Shown one piece after another: positions 12,778 through 26,039 of a stretch of DNA of 64,000 bases. The first letter of the stretch is position 1; each line of letters begins with the position of its first letter. The notes beneath the pieces are model-generated. The model made no database searches. It was not told the origin of the DNA and saw only the letters and a list, made by a program, of their open reading frames with translations. Origin of the DNA: Siphonodentalium dalli (lineage: Eukaryota; Mollusca; Scaphopoda; Gadilida; Siphonodentaliidae). The stretch covers positions 74,616,705-74,680,704 of the forward strand of contig CP136067.1 in the NCBI GenBank assembly GCA_032622095.1. Reading direction: 5' to 3'. A program made the translations under genes and the position numbers.

Positions 12778-13702
12778 TTTTTAGCTCAACTTGATGATGG
12801 TTGGCATCCATCGCCTGTACGTGCGTCAGTGATCCGTCAACAATTTCCATTAGCACACCTTACATGTCACATCTCTCATCCGCTCATCACCAAACTTCAT
12901 ATACATCTTCGGGGTGACCTCCAGATGGAAGCCATAGATTTTTTCCCGAAATTCATTTAAAAACAGCCATCTTGAATTTAAAATTTGAATCCATCGGCAC
13001 ACCAAGCAGCCTGCATTTATTGGAGAATTGTTTTGAAAATTTAGTCATGTTTAGGATCACCTCTAGATGGGATTGAACAAATTTCGATGAAAAATATGGC
13101 CGCCAGCAGCCAACTTGGATTTTACTATTTGCATGACTAAATCCTATGGCACACCCTACAGACCATATCCCTCATCTGATCATCACCAAACTTCATATGG
13201 ATCTTCGGGCTGACCTCTCTATCAATTTTTTCTGAAATTCATTAAAAAACATGGCTGCCAGTGGTCATCACGGATTTAAAATTTGAATCCATTGGTACAC
13301 CCTGCAGCCTGTATTTATTGGAGAATTGTTTTGAAAATATACAGGCATATTTAGGATCAGCTCTGGATGGGAGCCATAAAATTGAACAAAATTTGATGAA
13401 AAACATGCCTTCTGCTAGCCATATTGGAATTTACTCTTTGCATGACTAATTTTGGTGACCACTAGAAGGTATCCATCAAATTTTTCCAAATTTCGTTGAA
13501 AAATATGGCTGCCTTGGATTTACTCTTTGTGTACTAGTATGACTAAATCCTTTGGCACAGCCATGTTTTTTAACAGAGTTCGGAAAAAAAATGGTAAGCT
13601 CCCATCAAGAGGTGACTCCGATTATCCATATGAAGTTTGGTGATGGATCACAGACGACCAACCCATGGCAATAGCTCAAACTTCGTCAAGTTGAGCTAAA
13701 AA
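12778..13702. mobile_element. Family A element in head-to-head inverted arrangement
   Basis: Both outer ends are the family A 3' terminus: the left end is TTTTAGCTCAACTTGATGAT (inverted) and the right end is CGTCAAGTTGAGCTAAAAAT. Just inside the left end is the inverted 'TCCGTCAACAATTTCC' segment, which in the other copies precedes the microsatellite. The interior holds degenerate core units, mostly inverted (GCCATCTTGAATTT, CAGCCTGCATTTATTGG) until about 13500 and then forward (TCCATATGAAGTTTGGTGAT). There is no coding sequence. It is either two elements joined head to head or a rearranged single copy. Confidence 0.65.
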
Positions 13703-13820
13703 TAAGTATAATTTGCCAATGTTAGACCCCTTTGGAGTAATTTTATTTGTAATTTCCCCAATTTCCCAACTGGTCCCGCACAGAGCGGTGATATGGTTTT
13801 TTGAATTGATTAGCAGCTTT

Positions 13821-14925
13821 TGACTGGTCACCAGACCTGTTAAGTTTTGAAAATGTCAATCCGTGAGATTTTTGCGGGAGGTATGCCCAAATATGTTCAT
13901 GTTCCAAAAATAATTTTTATGATGAAGATTGCATAGTTTTTATGAGTTTCTATTTTATAAATATATAGACCTAAATAAAATGGCAATGAATGTCCTGTTG
14001 GTAATTGTAATAGAGCTGCTCTGTGTGGGAGATACCACCATTTATTAAAAAGAAAGAAGCAGATCACACTTCGTAAAAATACTCAGAATTCCACCGGAAA
14101 CAGCCGGATATGCGCGAAACCGAAAGTACAACATCGTAATAAACGACAAAATTGACTCGTCTTACGGTTTAACCCACAAATGAAATGCACACATTCCACC
14201 ATTTATTAACAAATTTTAAGAAGCAGAAACTTTGTTTAAAGTTAGTCAAAACGAATCCGAGTTACACAGGTTATAACCGGACATGTATGCGTGAAACCGA
14301 AAGTACAAAATGACCCGTCTTAAAAGTTTTACCCGCAAAATAAAAGACACATTCCGTTCTCAATGCATACCACTATCAGTGAACTTAAATCATAAAGTAT
14401 CCATTACTTATGTTCATCAATGAGGCCTCACAATACAGCTGCACACTTGTGATTAAACGTATTGTTTTATTTCGTTTGCAATGCATGCCACTAATCCGTT
14501 ACTAAGAAATGTTCATCAATGCGGCCTAACAATACAGAACTTTGCACACTTGTGATTATACGTATTGTTTACTAAAACAACACCCTCCATACGTGTGGCT
14601 TCACCAGAGTGTGAAAATCAATTAATATCAGTCACAGTTCACCACAACTTGAGTCTTCAATCAAAAGTTACCGACGATACATTCTGTGAATGTTAATGTG
14701 TGGGTATTTACGGTACCGGAAATAAGGAAATCACTGTCATTTGGGGAATTCCCGCAAATGCACGAATTAAAAAAATTAAAAAAACTTCGTTTTGGGATTT
14801 TCAATGTGGGGTTTTGACGAATCCGTGAGAAATTGGGGGTTATCCGTGTTTGCGGAATTGCCATGGAAATCCGTGAGTCTCACGGACAATCCGTGGAACT
14901 TAACAGCTCTGCTGGTCACCCAGGC
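13821..14925. mobile_element. Non-autonomous TIR element, about 1.1 kb
   Basis: Left end: CTGGTCACCAGACCTGTTAA then GTT and, 20 bp on, AATCCGTGAGA. The right end, near 14880-14920, is the complementary arrangement (CACGGACAATCCGTGG, AACTTAACAGCTCTGCTGG, TCACCCA). The match has gaps and no target duplication is evident. The interior has two tandem duplications: around 14034-14360 (CGTGAAACCGAAAGTACAA shared) and around 14375-14580 (GTTCATCAATG...AATACAG...TTGTGATTA). Superfamily not assigned. Confidence 0.45.
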
Positions 14926-15508
14926 CGACCAAGGTTCAGCCCAAGGGGGAGACATTTTGGAATATGAACCTGAAAACTGCAAAATTCTAGTATCTGGAGA
15001 TCTAACTTAATAGGCAAATTTAGACCTTAAATTAAAAAATATATATTAGCAGGTTTTGGCTGGCCAACGGGGAGGGACCATTTGGCCCGGTGGAAGAACA
15101 TTTTTAAATCAGTACATTAAATACTGAAAATTCCTAGCATCTAGACTGGCCTCAAGTCCAACCTGACTCACCCCAATTTAAGTCCAAACTTTTGACCAAA
15201 AGTATATAAATATGCAACATTTGCTCTAAAAACAATAAATAACTTATTTTCGGTTGGAAAATCAACCTACACAAGAACAATTTCAACCAACTGGTAAATC
15301 AAATGTTGTGTGAGATATGAAATTAAAAAAAAATTGACCACTTACAGTTGGGGAAGAGAGGTTGAGACACTATAGAGATAAACTATACATAAGTCAATAG
15401 TGTCCAAATGACCCTAATCTACATATATGCAAATTTTTCAAGATTCAAGGATGTGATTAAAAAAATCATATAGTATGAAAACTAACAGTATAAAACTACA
15501 GTACCTAC

Positions 15509-15555
15509 CATACAAGATTTGAATTTGTGTTGTATTATTTTCCCAGTTTTGGTAT
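15509..15555 (-). CDS. MADD: MADD small exon (15 residues)
   Basis: A 47-bp micro-exon. The acceptor is TTGTTTTTCAG (AG at 15557-15556), the donor ATG|GTAGGT. Its first two bases AT complete a GAT (Asp) codon begun by the exon at 29664-29736. It then encodes TKTGKIIQHKFKSCM and ends exactly in phase for AEQICY of the last exon. In the family this is the strand linking the VLEE block to the final helix of the PH-like domain. The exon is too short to stand out as an ORF; the evidence is the phase agreement on both sides plus the family order of residues. Confidence 0.88.
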
Positions 15556-18451
15556 CTGAAAAACAAATCAGAATATTGTGTATGGAAAGAAGACATCTTG
15601 TTTATTTATGGTAATCTGAGTGTGAATATGGTAACAAATAATATATTGGTACACAGTATATAACAGTAAACGCTAGCACATGGGAGCTCTATTACAAAAA
15701 AATTATATATGCAGAACATACTAGAACTAGAACAATTTCAAAACACATTTCATTCTGTAGTGAACAATGAATTTTACAATTTCATATAATATGCTTGTGA
15801 AATTAAAATGTCAATGACTCTGCAGCCCAACTTTTAAAGGACCATACTCTTTCAAATTTGCCAATTATTATTAAAGTGCAGATATGGAATACATGATATT
15901 GCCATTGATGCAATAAAATGGCAAAGCTTCAAGATAAATCCACCTGTAAATATTACGGTAATATTACTTTAAAGTACTCCCAAAATTGAGGAAATAAGAT
16001 GTAGTCCACAGTCATGTTTTTTTGAAGGAAATCAGTAAACCCATCTAAAAATCGACAAGATGAACTGTTTGTAGATTCAATGTATTTATTATATTATAAC
16101 TTGTGCTCAATGGCTTCATAGCCAAAACTAAAACAGCAGTCTGCTAGTTGTGGTTATTTGTTCACAAATGCATCTTTAATAAAAGTAACTACCGGTATGT
16201 GCCAATTTGAAAATAACCCCAAAGAAACTGAAAAATTTCAAAGCAATCTTGTCAGGCTATAAGATGTAAAACAGGATTGAAGTGGAATTAGAAGGAGTGG
16301 AAGGCTATGAATGTTCAATGTCATAAAAAAGGCAAAGCTTCCAAAAGCAAAAAGCCATTAAAATTCTGCTTTTCCCTAATGTCAAGGGAACACATAATAG
16401 GTCAATCCCACCATATTAAATGAGTACTGGAAGATGTGTGAAACATTCATACATAATACAATGAATGTAAACTCATGACTATACCTCAGCTTAATTCTCA
16501 TGATGTAGGGCAAAAAACTAAAGAATTGATTATAATAGATGCAAAAGAATCATAGGCACTCTGCTAGCTGATATAAAATAGAGTCATTGATACAATTTCA
16601 GGATTGGAAGGTGGGTGGAACAATCAATTGTCAGATAATTTGCCTCAAAATGCCCCATAGTAAAGTGAGAATGTTTCAAATTCATTTTACCGAAGTTCTG
16701 ATAATGGAGAGATTCTGCTTCTAGTGATTGTGCGTGTGATTCTAACTCTAATGGTCACATGATTCTTCACAGGTCACATGATTCTTCACGATTGTTGTCT
16801 ATAAGCGACTGACTTGTGCGAGTACGACTTTCTATACTTGTAAACTTGGGGTATAATTCTATTTTTGAAACATTTTGTTCTAACACTATGATTCTTCATA
16901 GATGGATTATTGATCAAAATGCATCAGAAAATTAGTTGAATATGTAGGTAAAAACTTTACTATTGGAATCAACAAAGTTTATGCCAAATTTTGACTATAA
17001 AATTGAGCTATCAGAACTATGTCAGCTTCTGTTATAGTCTGAGATTTCGAAATAAATGACATTATAATGAGACTATTTTACTGCGGTTGTGAGAGATGAT
17101 AGACCCCAAAGCACCGCCCGCCTGGTACCACATACGCTTTACTGATAAACAACATGCACGTGCAATGCCTTAATGGTCAGTGTATTTTATATTACATTGA
17201 TTGTAACAAATTATTATAAAAAACTTAACTTAACATTTTATAGCCTGAATTTTTCAACAGTGTTGCTGTCTCGAGACATGACAATTTTGTTTGAATTGGG
17301 GAGATTGTTGGTCTTATTGACAAAAAAGCATGTAAGTTTGTGGCTAGGTAAACATCACTAAAATAAGATAATACTCATATCAAATCATATAGCGTGGAAA
17401 ATAACATGCTAGATTAAAAGTTGCATGTAACTACAATCATCATATGTAGATCAAGGCATAGAGAGCGGTTTTATGTCAATAATCTAACAAATATATATGT
17501 TTCATCGTCTACATGTATTACACATTTACAAGTAAAATTATCCACATCTAGCCTCAACCACAGCTATCTACGTAGTACGCAGTTAACAGGGATACACACT
17601 CACAATCCCTACACTCTGTACAAATGCTAGAAGCGGAACCTCTCTATACAAATTAACATGTTAGAGATATTAGAGCTTTAACTTAAGCGAAACTTAATTA
17701 TAATTTTAAAGTCACAAGCAGTATGTGACTATAAAGGATGTTGAACTTGTATTTTCAATTGAAATACGCTGGCTTTTTTTTTTTTTTACAGAAAGATGGC
17801 AATATGGCTGAAACATACATTTGCTAACATGTAGAAAAAACATAAATAAGTTTGTGAGAAAAGGTATGGCTTGTCATCAAGATGCAGAAACTGCAACATC
17901 AATTCACAAAAGATAAAAAGACTTCACAACACAAGACAGATACAGAGAAAGCCAGATAGATTCAGCTTCAGTATATCAGATGAGTTAATGCCTTGTTTAA
18001 TGAAAAAAATGCTGATTTATATTTCATTTCTCCTGTCTCACTTAGAGCTAACAAGTTTTGTTATAAAATTACAGTTTGAGGTATCAGAGCTCAAATTATT
18101 CCTGGACATTTTAAGATAACAGTTATTAGTAAGCAAATAGCCATTAAATTAAAATGTTTATTCAATATCTAAACAGAAATATCTTTCAAACACGGAAATT
18201 TGGACTTTGCCTTAGCTTTAGGTTTTGACACAATAAGTCCTCTAAACTCCACTCCAACATCATAGTGATGACAAAACCGAAGAATGCTTTGCAACTAACA
18301 TTTGAGAATGTGCTGGTAAAATGGAAAGATTTGCTATTACCAAAAATGGAAAAATTGGCACATTTCAATTCATGACTATCAAATTTATATATACATTTAT
18401 ATATATAAAAGACTAAACAAAAAATATATATGTAATTGCTACTTGAGAGTG

Positions 18452-18455
<4 letters not shown>
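15556..18455. other. Intron, little recognised
   Basis: Start of the 14-kb intron. It contains only a 19-bp direct duplication (GGTCACATGATTCTTCACA, 16753-16790) and poly(T) near 17776. No exon or transposon terminus was found. Confidence 0.45.

Positions 18456-18523
<68 letters not shown>
18456..18523. repeat. (TA)n microsatellite, about 68 bp
   Basis: An uninterrupted TA dinucleotide run. It produces a spurious Tyr-Ile repeat ORF and is self-complementary. Confidence 0.95.
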
Positions 18524-18526
<3 letters not shown>

Positions 18527-20567
18527 TTGCTTCAAAAGAACCCCCAGCAACACCAATTTATTAACATGAAGGAATGTATACACCTATATTTGTCAGATCA
18601 AACAAATCTGGCTAACAGACAATTTTCGATTTGTGCAGATATAAGAAACAAGGAATACATCAATTGAAGAGATGGCACTGACATAAAAAGCATGGAAGAC
18701 AACAAGCCATTAAAAAGCAAATAAGAAAAAATTTAAACAAAGTGAAAAAGTTGATGACAATGGTCAAATATTGTCTATTACAGCCATCAATGTTTTATAT
18801 ATCACTTGTTCTATGTGGCATTGCTATAAGATTCAATTTTTCTAAAAAATAAAAAGTTGAAAAGTTGATCAAAAAGAGGTAAGTCAGTGAACAGTAAAGT
18901 GGAACACACTCTTCCAAAAATGCAACAAATGAAGGTTATATTTTTGAAGGATTGTACAGGGATGTTAAATCCATCCCTCATAGTGAGAAATAGTCAAAGT
19001 GCAATGGTAATCAATGGCATATCCCCCTGAAATGAGTGAGGGAATGTTAGCAGGGTGTTATTGGCAATTAGATCCATATAGAAGGCAAGGTTCACAATTC
19101 TTGTCTGATCATGTGGACGTACTTCCCTTTATCGCTGGTCTATCCCTATACTAGCAGATCTAGAAATTAACCTAGAATAAATAATTTTGGGACCTAAATA
19201 TTTCGTAAGAATAAACCCTTTAGATTTCCAAATCTTTATCTCGGACATGTCAGATACAAACCAAAACTTCTTACCACGTAGTTTACAGAAAATGTAAAAA
19301 ATAAAGGTGGTATATTTGGCAATTTTGAGGAAAAAATAACAATGTTTTTTATTTTATTTTGGAAAATATGAGAAAAATTATGTATTGTGGAAAATATTTG
19401 TGGTACTCGCAATCAAGTTTGTGAGGGAGGATATTGTCAAAGGTTGTATTGTCAGCTCATTAACATTGTTATATTATCAATGGATGAATGATATATGTTT
19501 GGGAGAAAAATGCTACCATTATTAAAATTAGGATCCAAAAATTGTGATCATGTTATCTGGGTTGGCAAAAAACAAAACCCAAGTTAATCAAATCTAACAA
19601 TGATTGAGATTATAAACAAATGGAAACTTCTGGAAAAGGTCAAATGGATAAAAATTGGATCAGCCTCGTTCATTAAACCAATGCTACTTTTTAGCATATT
19701 CCTATATTTTGTACAAGCCAAAACAGTGAATGACAAAATTACAACATTATATTGGGGTAAAACAGAAACAGTGCAAATGACTTCCCACAGGTAGATAGCG
19801 GCCTTCTATCTTAATGCTAACATTGAGCTGCTTGCAAGCGATCATAAGATTTCATTATGTATTGGTGTTTCGACTTACAACCATGCCTATATTATTCACC
19901 TCTTCTACCTCTATTAATGGTACCAACATAATAATAAAATACGTTCCATTTTTTAAAAAGGGGCATATAAAAAACTATTTTTGGAATAGCCCATATTTTA
20001 TAAACTAGTTACAAACTTTTATTCCAGCAGACAGTGTGGAAAGAAATGTGACTCATCAGGCCACCTTAAACTTCTTATAGCTTCCAAGAGAGGGACCACA
20101 TAATCCATATATAACAAGATCCTATAACCCAAGGCTGAGATATTCAGGCGTACGTGCACATTATTTAATATATCCAAATAAACAAAGATGAATAACTCTG
20201 GAACAGAGAATGCAAACACCACCATTTGGCACTTGAAAGTCCTTTAATATATGATGATGAACATCCATACAAAATTTCAAGATTCTATAACCCATGGCTG
20301 AGACACACAAGCAGACAGACAAAAAAAATCAACATTTCCAGATAAAGACAGATGAATAACACTAGAACAGAAAGCCCAAACAAAATGATTGAACACACTC
20401 CACTGAATGTCTTCATAGTGGTGAATATCTACATGGACAGAAGGGTGGATAGAGACAGACCTACGGATGGAGGGCCGGATGCATGTAATCCAGTATACAT
20501 ACCATTTCCTTTGGTCATGCGGAAATAATAAATGTTATGAAGCTTGTGTCATGCCATTCTAAACAAG
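18524..20567. other. Intron, nothing recognised
   Basis: AT-rich intronic DNA with short uninformative ORFs. A weak family-type tail (ACATGGACAGAAGGGTGGAT to GGAGGGCCGGATGC, 20435-20480) precedes the next element. No gene is supported. Confidence 0.4.
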
Positions 20568-22027
20568 ACAGTCAATGACTGTTGATACGCTTTCCTGACT
20601 GTAATGACTGAGAAGACTGGGACTCTGAAGACAGACAACAACAGTCATTACTTGTTAAAATCACTTAAAAATTAGTAGTTCTAAACAGGAACATAGCTAG
20701 AGGTTCTCAGATGAGCTTGCGTCTTCACCTTGAAATATCTCATTGTACACCACTGACCAATCTCCGAACATGCCTACCCTAACCAGACAACAGCCCTAAG
20801 TTCACAAAATTCCTTTTGCACATCCTATTGCCCCCAACATTGCCCTCACCTACCTCCCCCAAATCAGTTTACAAATCAATAGGAATCTATATATTATTAT
20901 ATTCATTATACTTGAATTAACAGCATAGATAGGGTTAGTTGGGGAGCGTTAAATCTCTTATCTCTGCCCCTATTAGAACCAATGTAAATCCCAAATCTAT
21001 GAGATCCATTCATCTATTAATTTCAGAAGATATATTTTAAGAGTTGAAGTGAATTCATTTTCCTCAAAAGTTGTTACAAAATTTATGGAAGGGTTATCAG
21101 CATGACACAGCTGTTAATTTTGTTTATATTATCAGCATAATAGATCTACACCTCATTAGTATAGACAAAAAGAGTTAACAGCCTTTATATACATACTGTA
21201 ATATTGTAACACCTGTTGCATCTATAACTGATAATTTATCAAAAATACAATCACAGGAATCCACATATCAGAACCCAAATTGAGGCTCAAATAATTTGTA
21301 TTTAGAAGGGGATAAAGTATTTGGGGTTGGTTGGGGTAGTTTTAAATCTCACAGTTCTGCCCCTATTCACATCATCCAAGGACCTCTCACTATGAGATCC
21401 AATGGTTAATGATTTCAGCAGATAAGTTTAGGAGTTGAAGATAACTCATTGGAAGCAAAAGTGTTAAATCTGTATCTCTGCCACTTTTGACTGGCCAAAT
21501 ATTCATACAAATCTAGATATAATAGATTATATGGTTACAGATACCATCTCACTCACTTCTAAAGACAAATTATAATTTGTTCACTGACTGCTCAGAACAA
21601 CACATGGGATTCCATCTCATATTTAAATTGAACTTTAATTATGACTCCCATTCTCCCCAGTTGATATTTTGTTTATCAAACATGTCAGATTAGATCAGAT
21701 GATCTGTGTAATTACCATCCACAAAGGACTATGGCATGCTTATTGTTGTCAGTGCAAGAGTTAATTTTTCAAAGAATTTGGTAATAATGAAGGGAAAGAG
21801 TTATGGCCCTGGCTTCGCACCTATTGGACCTGTTGACCTCATTTGAGCAAATCTGAATGTGATTCAACTAGGAGGGAACACCCATACCAAATTTGAACCC
21901 ATTGGGTCTTATGGATCTGGAGAAGAAGACAATTGTTGACAGACAGATGGGATGGATGGCCAGACGGATAACAGACAAGGAGTGATGACTTTAGCTCCAC
22001 AGAGCCCTCGTCTCAGGTGAGCCAAAA
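20568..22027 (+). mobile_element. Composite family E element with insertions
   Basis: Starts with the perfect palindrome ACAGTCAATGACTGT (20568-20582) and the 'ACTGAGAAGACTGGGACT' leader shared with 26040. Two diverged blocks around 20930-21070 and 21325-21500 share TCTGCCCCTATT and GAGATCCA. The 3' end at 21930-22027 has GACAGACAGATGGGATGGAT and the terminal ..TAGCTCCAC..GTCTCAGGTGAGCCAAAA. The dispersed AT repeat (21085-21240, 21590-21760) interrupts it. The order of events is not resolved. Confidence 0.5.
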
Positions 22028-24436
22028 AGCGGAACATATATCAGTTTAGCTTGCCCTGTGTTAGCACCAAATGAATACACTATGAGTCGCAATAATAAAG
22101 AAATTAGGTATGCCCACTGGACACGGTGTGGTAACTGGTATTGATTTAGGTATAACCACCAAACAGAATGTCACTATAATATGGGACACTCAGGAGCATA
22201 CTGATCGGATTACTGAAAGACATATTCCATGTAACAAACTGGATATCATCTTGAAAGATTCAAATCTCATCCATGTATTTATGCATGAATGAGAGGAATT
22301 CTCTGAATGATAAAGGGAAAGAATTAAGACTAAATTTCCCTCCCAAATGAGATTAACAATGCATAGATGACATGACAGTAGTCTTGTCTCATGCAGAGAT
22401 TCTTGCAGAGTCAGTGCTTTTCTTTTTAGCAATTGTTGCTGATCTCTTGGTATTGGAACACAACATTCGTACACCTCAGTATAGTGATATCATTGACGAG
22501 AAAGAATTGTTTGATGCTGAACATTGCCATCTTCAGTGACTACAATGTATTTCAAAAGGAAATTGAGAAGACAAAAGGTACGCATCAAAGATGCTGTGGT
22601 CAAGTTGTGGCATAAAGGATATGTGTGCTTGTGTAGAAACTACAAATAAAATTTGTTCAAAATCAAATAAGTTTGACCATGTTATAATTTATAGTGAATA
22701 CCTTCGGCAAATGACTTTGTAATTTGAACTGTAATCTAAGTACCTCACTTTATAGGACAGACACTCGATCAAAAGTTACACCATAGTTCCTGGCTGCAGG
22801 AGTTCTAGGGTAATAAATGCCCCATGCATTAAAATGTTTATAGCAAATGGTTCAAGCATTATCATAATAAATCTGCATCTTATGGCATCACTTCTATTAC
22901 AAAATTTCAGAATTAGAAAAATTGTCACACAGATTTGAAGAAACATAAAACCCATTCACCAATTTAAGGAACTTGAAATAGCTTAGTCGTAAAATATCAG
23001 TTTGAAGTAGTGAACATAATATGTCTCTATTTAAGGTTAAACCTATGCTGTGATATTAAAAATAAACATAATTCAAAGTTAGAGCTCAATATCAGCCAGA
23101 AGAAGAACAGAATTTGTTTCTTCAGTATAAACAAATGTAGCAGTATATATTTCCAAATTATCAGAATTCTACATATTCTTTTATGTTAAAAATAAAATAA
23201 AAAAATAAAGGACTAATCTACACCTAATAAGATGGCAAGTTTTATTTCAGATCCTGGCCAAAACCAAAAAATACAACAAAATTTGACACCGTTTGCTGTG
23301 GTAGGAAGAAATATACAAAATTATGAAAACGGGCTGAAGTATATATGTAGAAGAGGAAACATATTTGATCAAATAGCATTACTGACATAGAACAAGTTGA
23401 TGGTGAATTTGTATTAATCTTTCTTTTATATTTCAATTGCATGCCTGGCCTTGAACCATGGGAATGTACAAGCTAGTAATCTAAAAGTGCAATTATTTTA
23501 TTAATTGATGTCTTGGAAGATTACGGAACTATTCTATCCTAAAATGCAAAGTTGAAACCAATTGAATACATCAAAACTGAACCTGTGATTGTGATTTTTT
23601 TTATTTTCACTGCACTTCTATATGGTTGCTAAGAGAAAACAATGAACACTTAAATCTTAATTTTCTGCTCAATACAATGTTTCACCATCGAAATATCAGT
23701 AAGAAACAGCGTTTGTATATCTGAGATGGTCAACTCATCAAAGGAAGATAATTAAAAAAAAAACAAACCCATGGGAATTCAGAAAATTTTAGTTTTTGTC
23801 AGAAATAAAAAATCAGTCACATTTAAAATGCAGGTTATTAAACTGCCAATATTCAATATATTATTTAGGAAATTTCAGTTCTTATATCAAGGCAAAATTA
23901 CTGCCTGTTCTAAATTTCCCCATGACTTTTCATTACCGTATCCTCCCAATACTGCAGTACAGGCTCTGGTGTATATTCATGTTAATCTTGATCATGACAA
24001 ATTATTGATTCTCCTGGTCATGCAGAACAAATGTTAAGGAGATAATTCTAATGAAGCCAACTGGGGATTGAAAAATGTTATGAATGAAAGTTGGCTGCTT
24101 TAACCATTTCTTGACAAGAAGTTCCCTTAGAAAACTGAATGTTTAGTTTCCGCAAGTTTAACAAAATATCGTACATTGAACTTATTATTAACAGAACATT
24201 TCACCCTAACGATTAGGACTCCTTCTGCTCTTGTATTATCATTTCGCCTGTCTGACGTCTGCCTTTATCTCATGAGGAGCCCTCCAGATGAATAACAATA
24301 CAGTTCCAGTGTTCATTTTATAACTGAGGGAAGAATACATAGCGTAAAGAAAGGGTTGTATCTTCTAATAATAAAAGTCCCCATTGAAGACACATTTTAG
24401 AAAATATTTAAGCAAGAGCATTAATGAGAACCTTGC
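22028..24436. other. Intron, nothing recognised
   Basis: Intronic sequence with short ORFs on both strands and no recognisable domain. There are no clear transposon ends. Confidence 0.4.
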
Positions 24437-24528
24437 AAATATTCTATAAATACCCTGATATACATCACAACTATTAAGTTATAAATATTCTATAAATACC
24501 CGGATATATATCACAACTATTAAGTTAT
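24437..24528. repeat. Two-copy tandem duplication, period 46 bp
   Basis: AAATATTCTATAAATACC...ATCACAACTATTAAGTTAT occurs twice in tandem, with three differences between copies. A recent local duplication. Confidence 0.85.
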
Positions 24529-25284
24529 AAATGTGGATATGAGTGCATCCACTCCTTTAAAATATAAAAAAAAACTTCCCAAAAGAGTTGACCACCATCA
24601 AATAAACACCCCCCCCAAACCCAATGGAAAATGTAAGTAGATTCCATGATAGAATTCACTATAAATATCGGATACTGTTCTGTCTATGAGATATTATTAG
24701 GCAGCTCGCTGTATTATACTTGCACATTAGACATATCCCGATGCGCATACAAACTTAAAATAAAAATAGTTATTCACTTGGATTGTGTATTATGAATATT
24801 CATATCAATGTATAAATTTTATCAACATATTTCCTCCAAACTTCCATTGGGAAGAGGGGGATCATGCTTCAGTTGGTGAATGCCAAGGTTGCTGTTGAAT
24901 TTCTGTCAAAATGGAATTGGCAAATACATATTTATTTTCTGATTTAGTTTGTTATGTTGTCATCTACAGATTATATCTGCTAATCATCAAGACTAGGTTT
25001 AAACCTGTCCTGCATGAGCACATTGATAAACTAGTGAATACCAAATGAGATGAAATTCAATCGCCAGCAATATCAATGTGTCTCCAGCAAAAGTCATAAT
25101 CTAATTGGTCAAGATGTTTTCCTCAATTGAAAACAAGGATCAGATCAACTCTAAAAGTTGAAAACCTTTGGGTATCAGTTGGATAAAAATCTCCTCTGGA
25201 AAGTATCCCCATGAAAAAATGGATGTTGTAAAATGTTAAATGACAAGGAGAATATTGCTAATTATAATAGAAAATAACTCGAAG

Positions 25285-25666
25285 TGGGCTGTACGTCTCA
25301 ATGGGACTATTAAAGGATACTCCCGTGGAAGTCAAGAAAAACAGCAAACAAAATTGCCCACTCGGCCCCTGTGCCAAGTTTGAAAAAAGTTGACTGGAAA
25401 ATGTAGAAATACAAGCTCGGACAAAGTTCTGCATGTTGCTAACATTCTCTAAGTCGAAAGAGGGGGATAACTCCACTAGAAAAGGTCAGACGAACCTCAT
25501 AATCGCAGGTGCACAGGTTCCCATGGTACTAAATATCTATGCCAAGTTTTAAAAAAATTGACCAAAAAATGTAGGGATAAAAGCTCGGACAAATTTGTGT
25601 CTACAGACGGACAGATGGATGGACTGACAAGTATACGCACTGCCCATAACCGTTGCGGGGGGCTAT
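25285..25666 (+). mobile_element. Family B tandem-core element, short copy
   Basis: The 5' end has GTCTCAATGGGAC, a one-mismatch version of the GTCCCAATGGGAC palindrome at 49967. The core shares GGGGGATAACTCCACTA, ATAATCGCAGGTGCACAGG and AAAGCTCGGACAAA with 49953-53762. The 3' end carries ACAGACGGACAGATGGATGG and terminates in a degenerate hairpin, TATACGCACTGCC with TGCGGGGGGCTATA. Non-autonomous. Confidence 0.65.
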
Positions 25667-26039
25667 AAATATCACATTGTCAGTAAAAGTCTGCTATACA
25701 CTGTGTGTAACTATATATATTCAACTTTGCAGAAAAATAAAACAAGTGCACAACACATTATATCCCCTGCAAGTTGGATTTTTACTAAGATTTATTTTCC
25801 AAGGGCCACAACTTCAAAAGAAATCAATGAATAAAACATGTTGCATGTGGATATTGTTTCCCCCATGCTGCCTTTAAAGTATGAGTACACTATATAGAAA
25901 AGTTAATCAGACATGAGTTATGATAAGTAAAATGTGGGCATGGATGCATTTCTCACTTTAAGGACCACAATCTGCAAATAATGAATGTACGAAACCTGTT
26001 CCATGTGGATATCCCATGGTTCATGAGCATATCAACAAG

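Noticed and set aside
18443-18667. ORF with a long Tyr-Ile repeat
   Set aside because: It is the translation of a (TA)n microsatellite.
22110-22292. ORF containing GIDLGITT, suggestive of an ATPase or RNase H-like start
   Set aside because: The resemblance is limited to a few residues, the frame is only 60 codons, and no supporting motif or exon structure follows.
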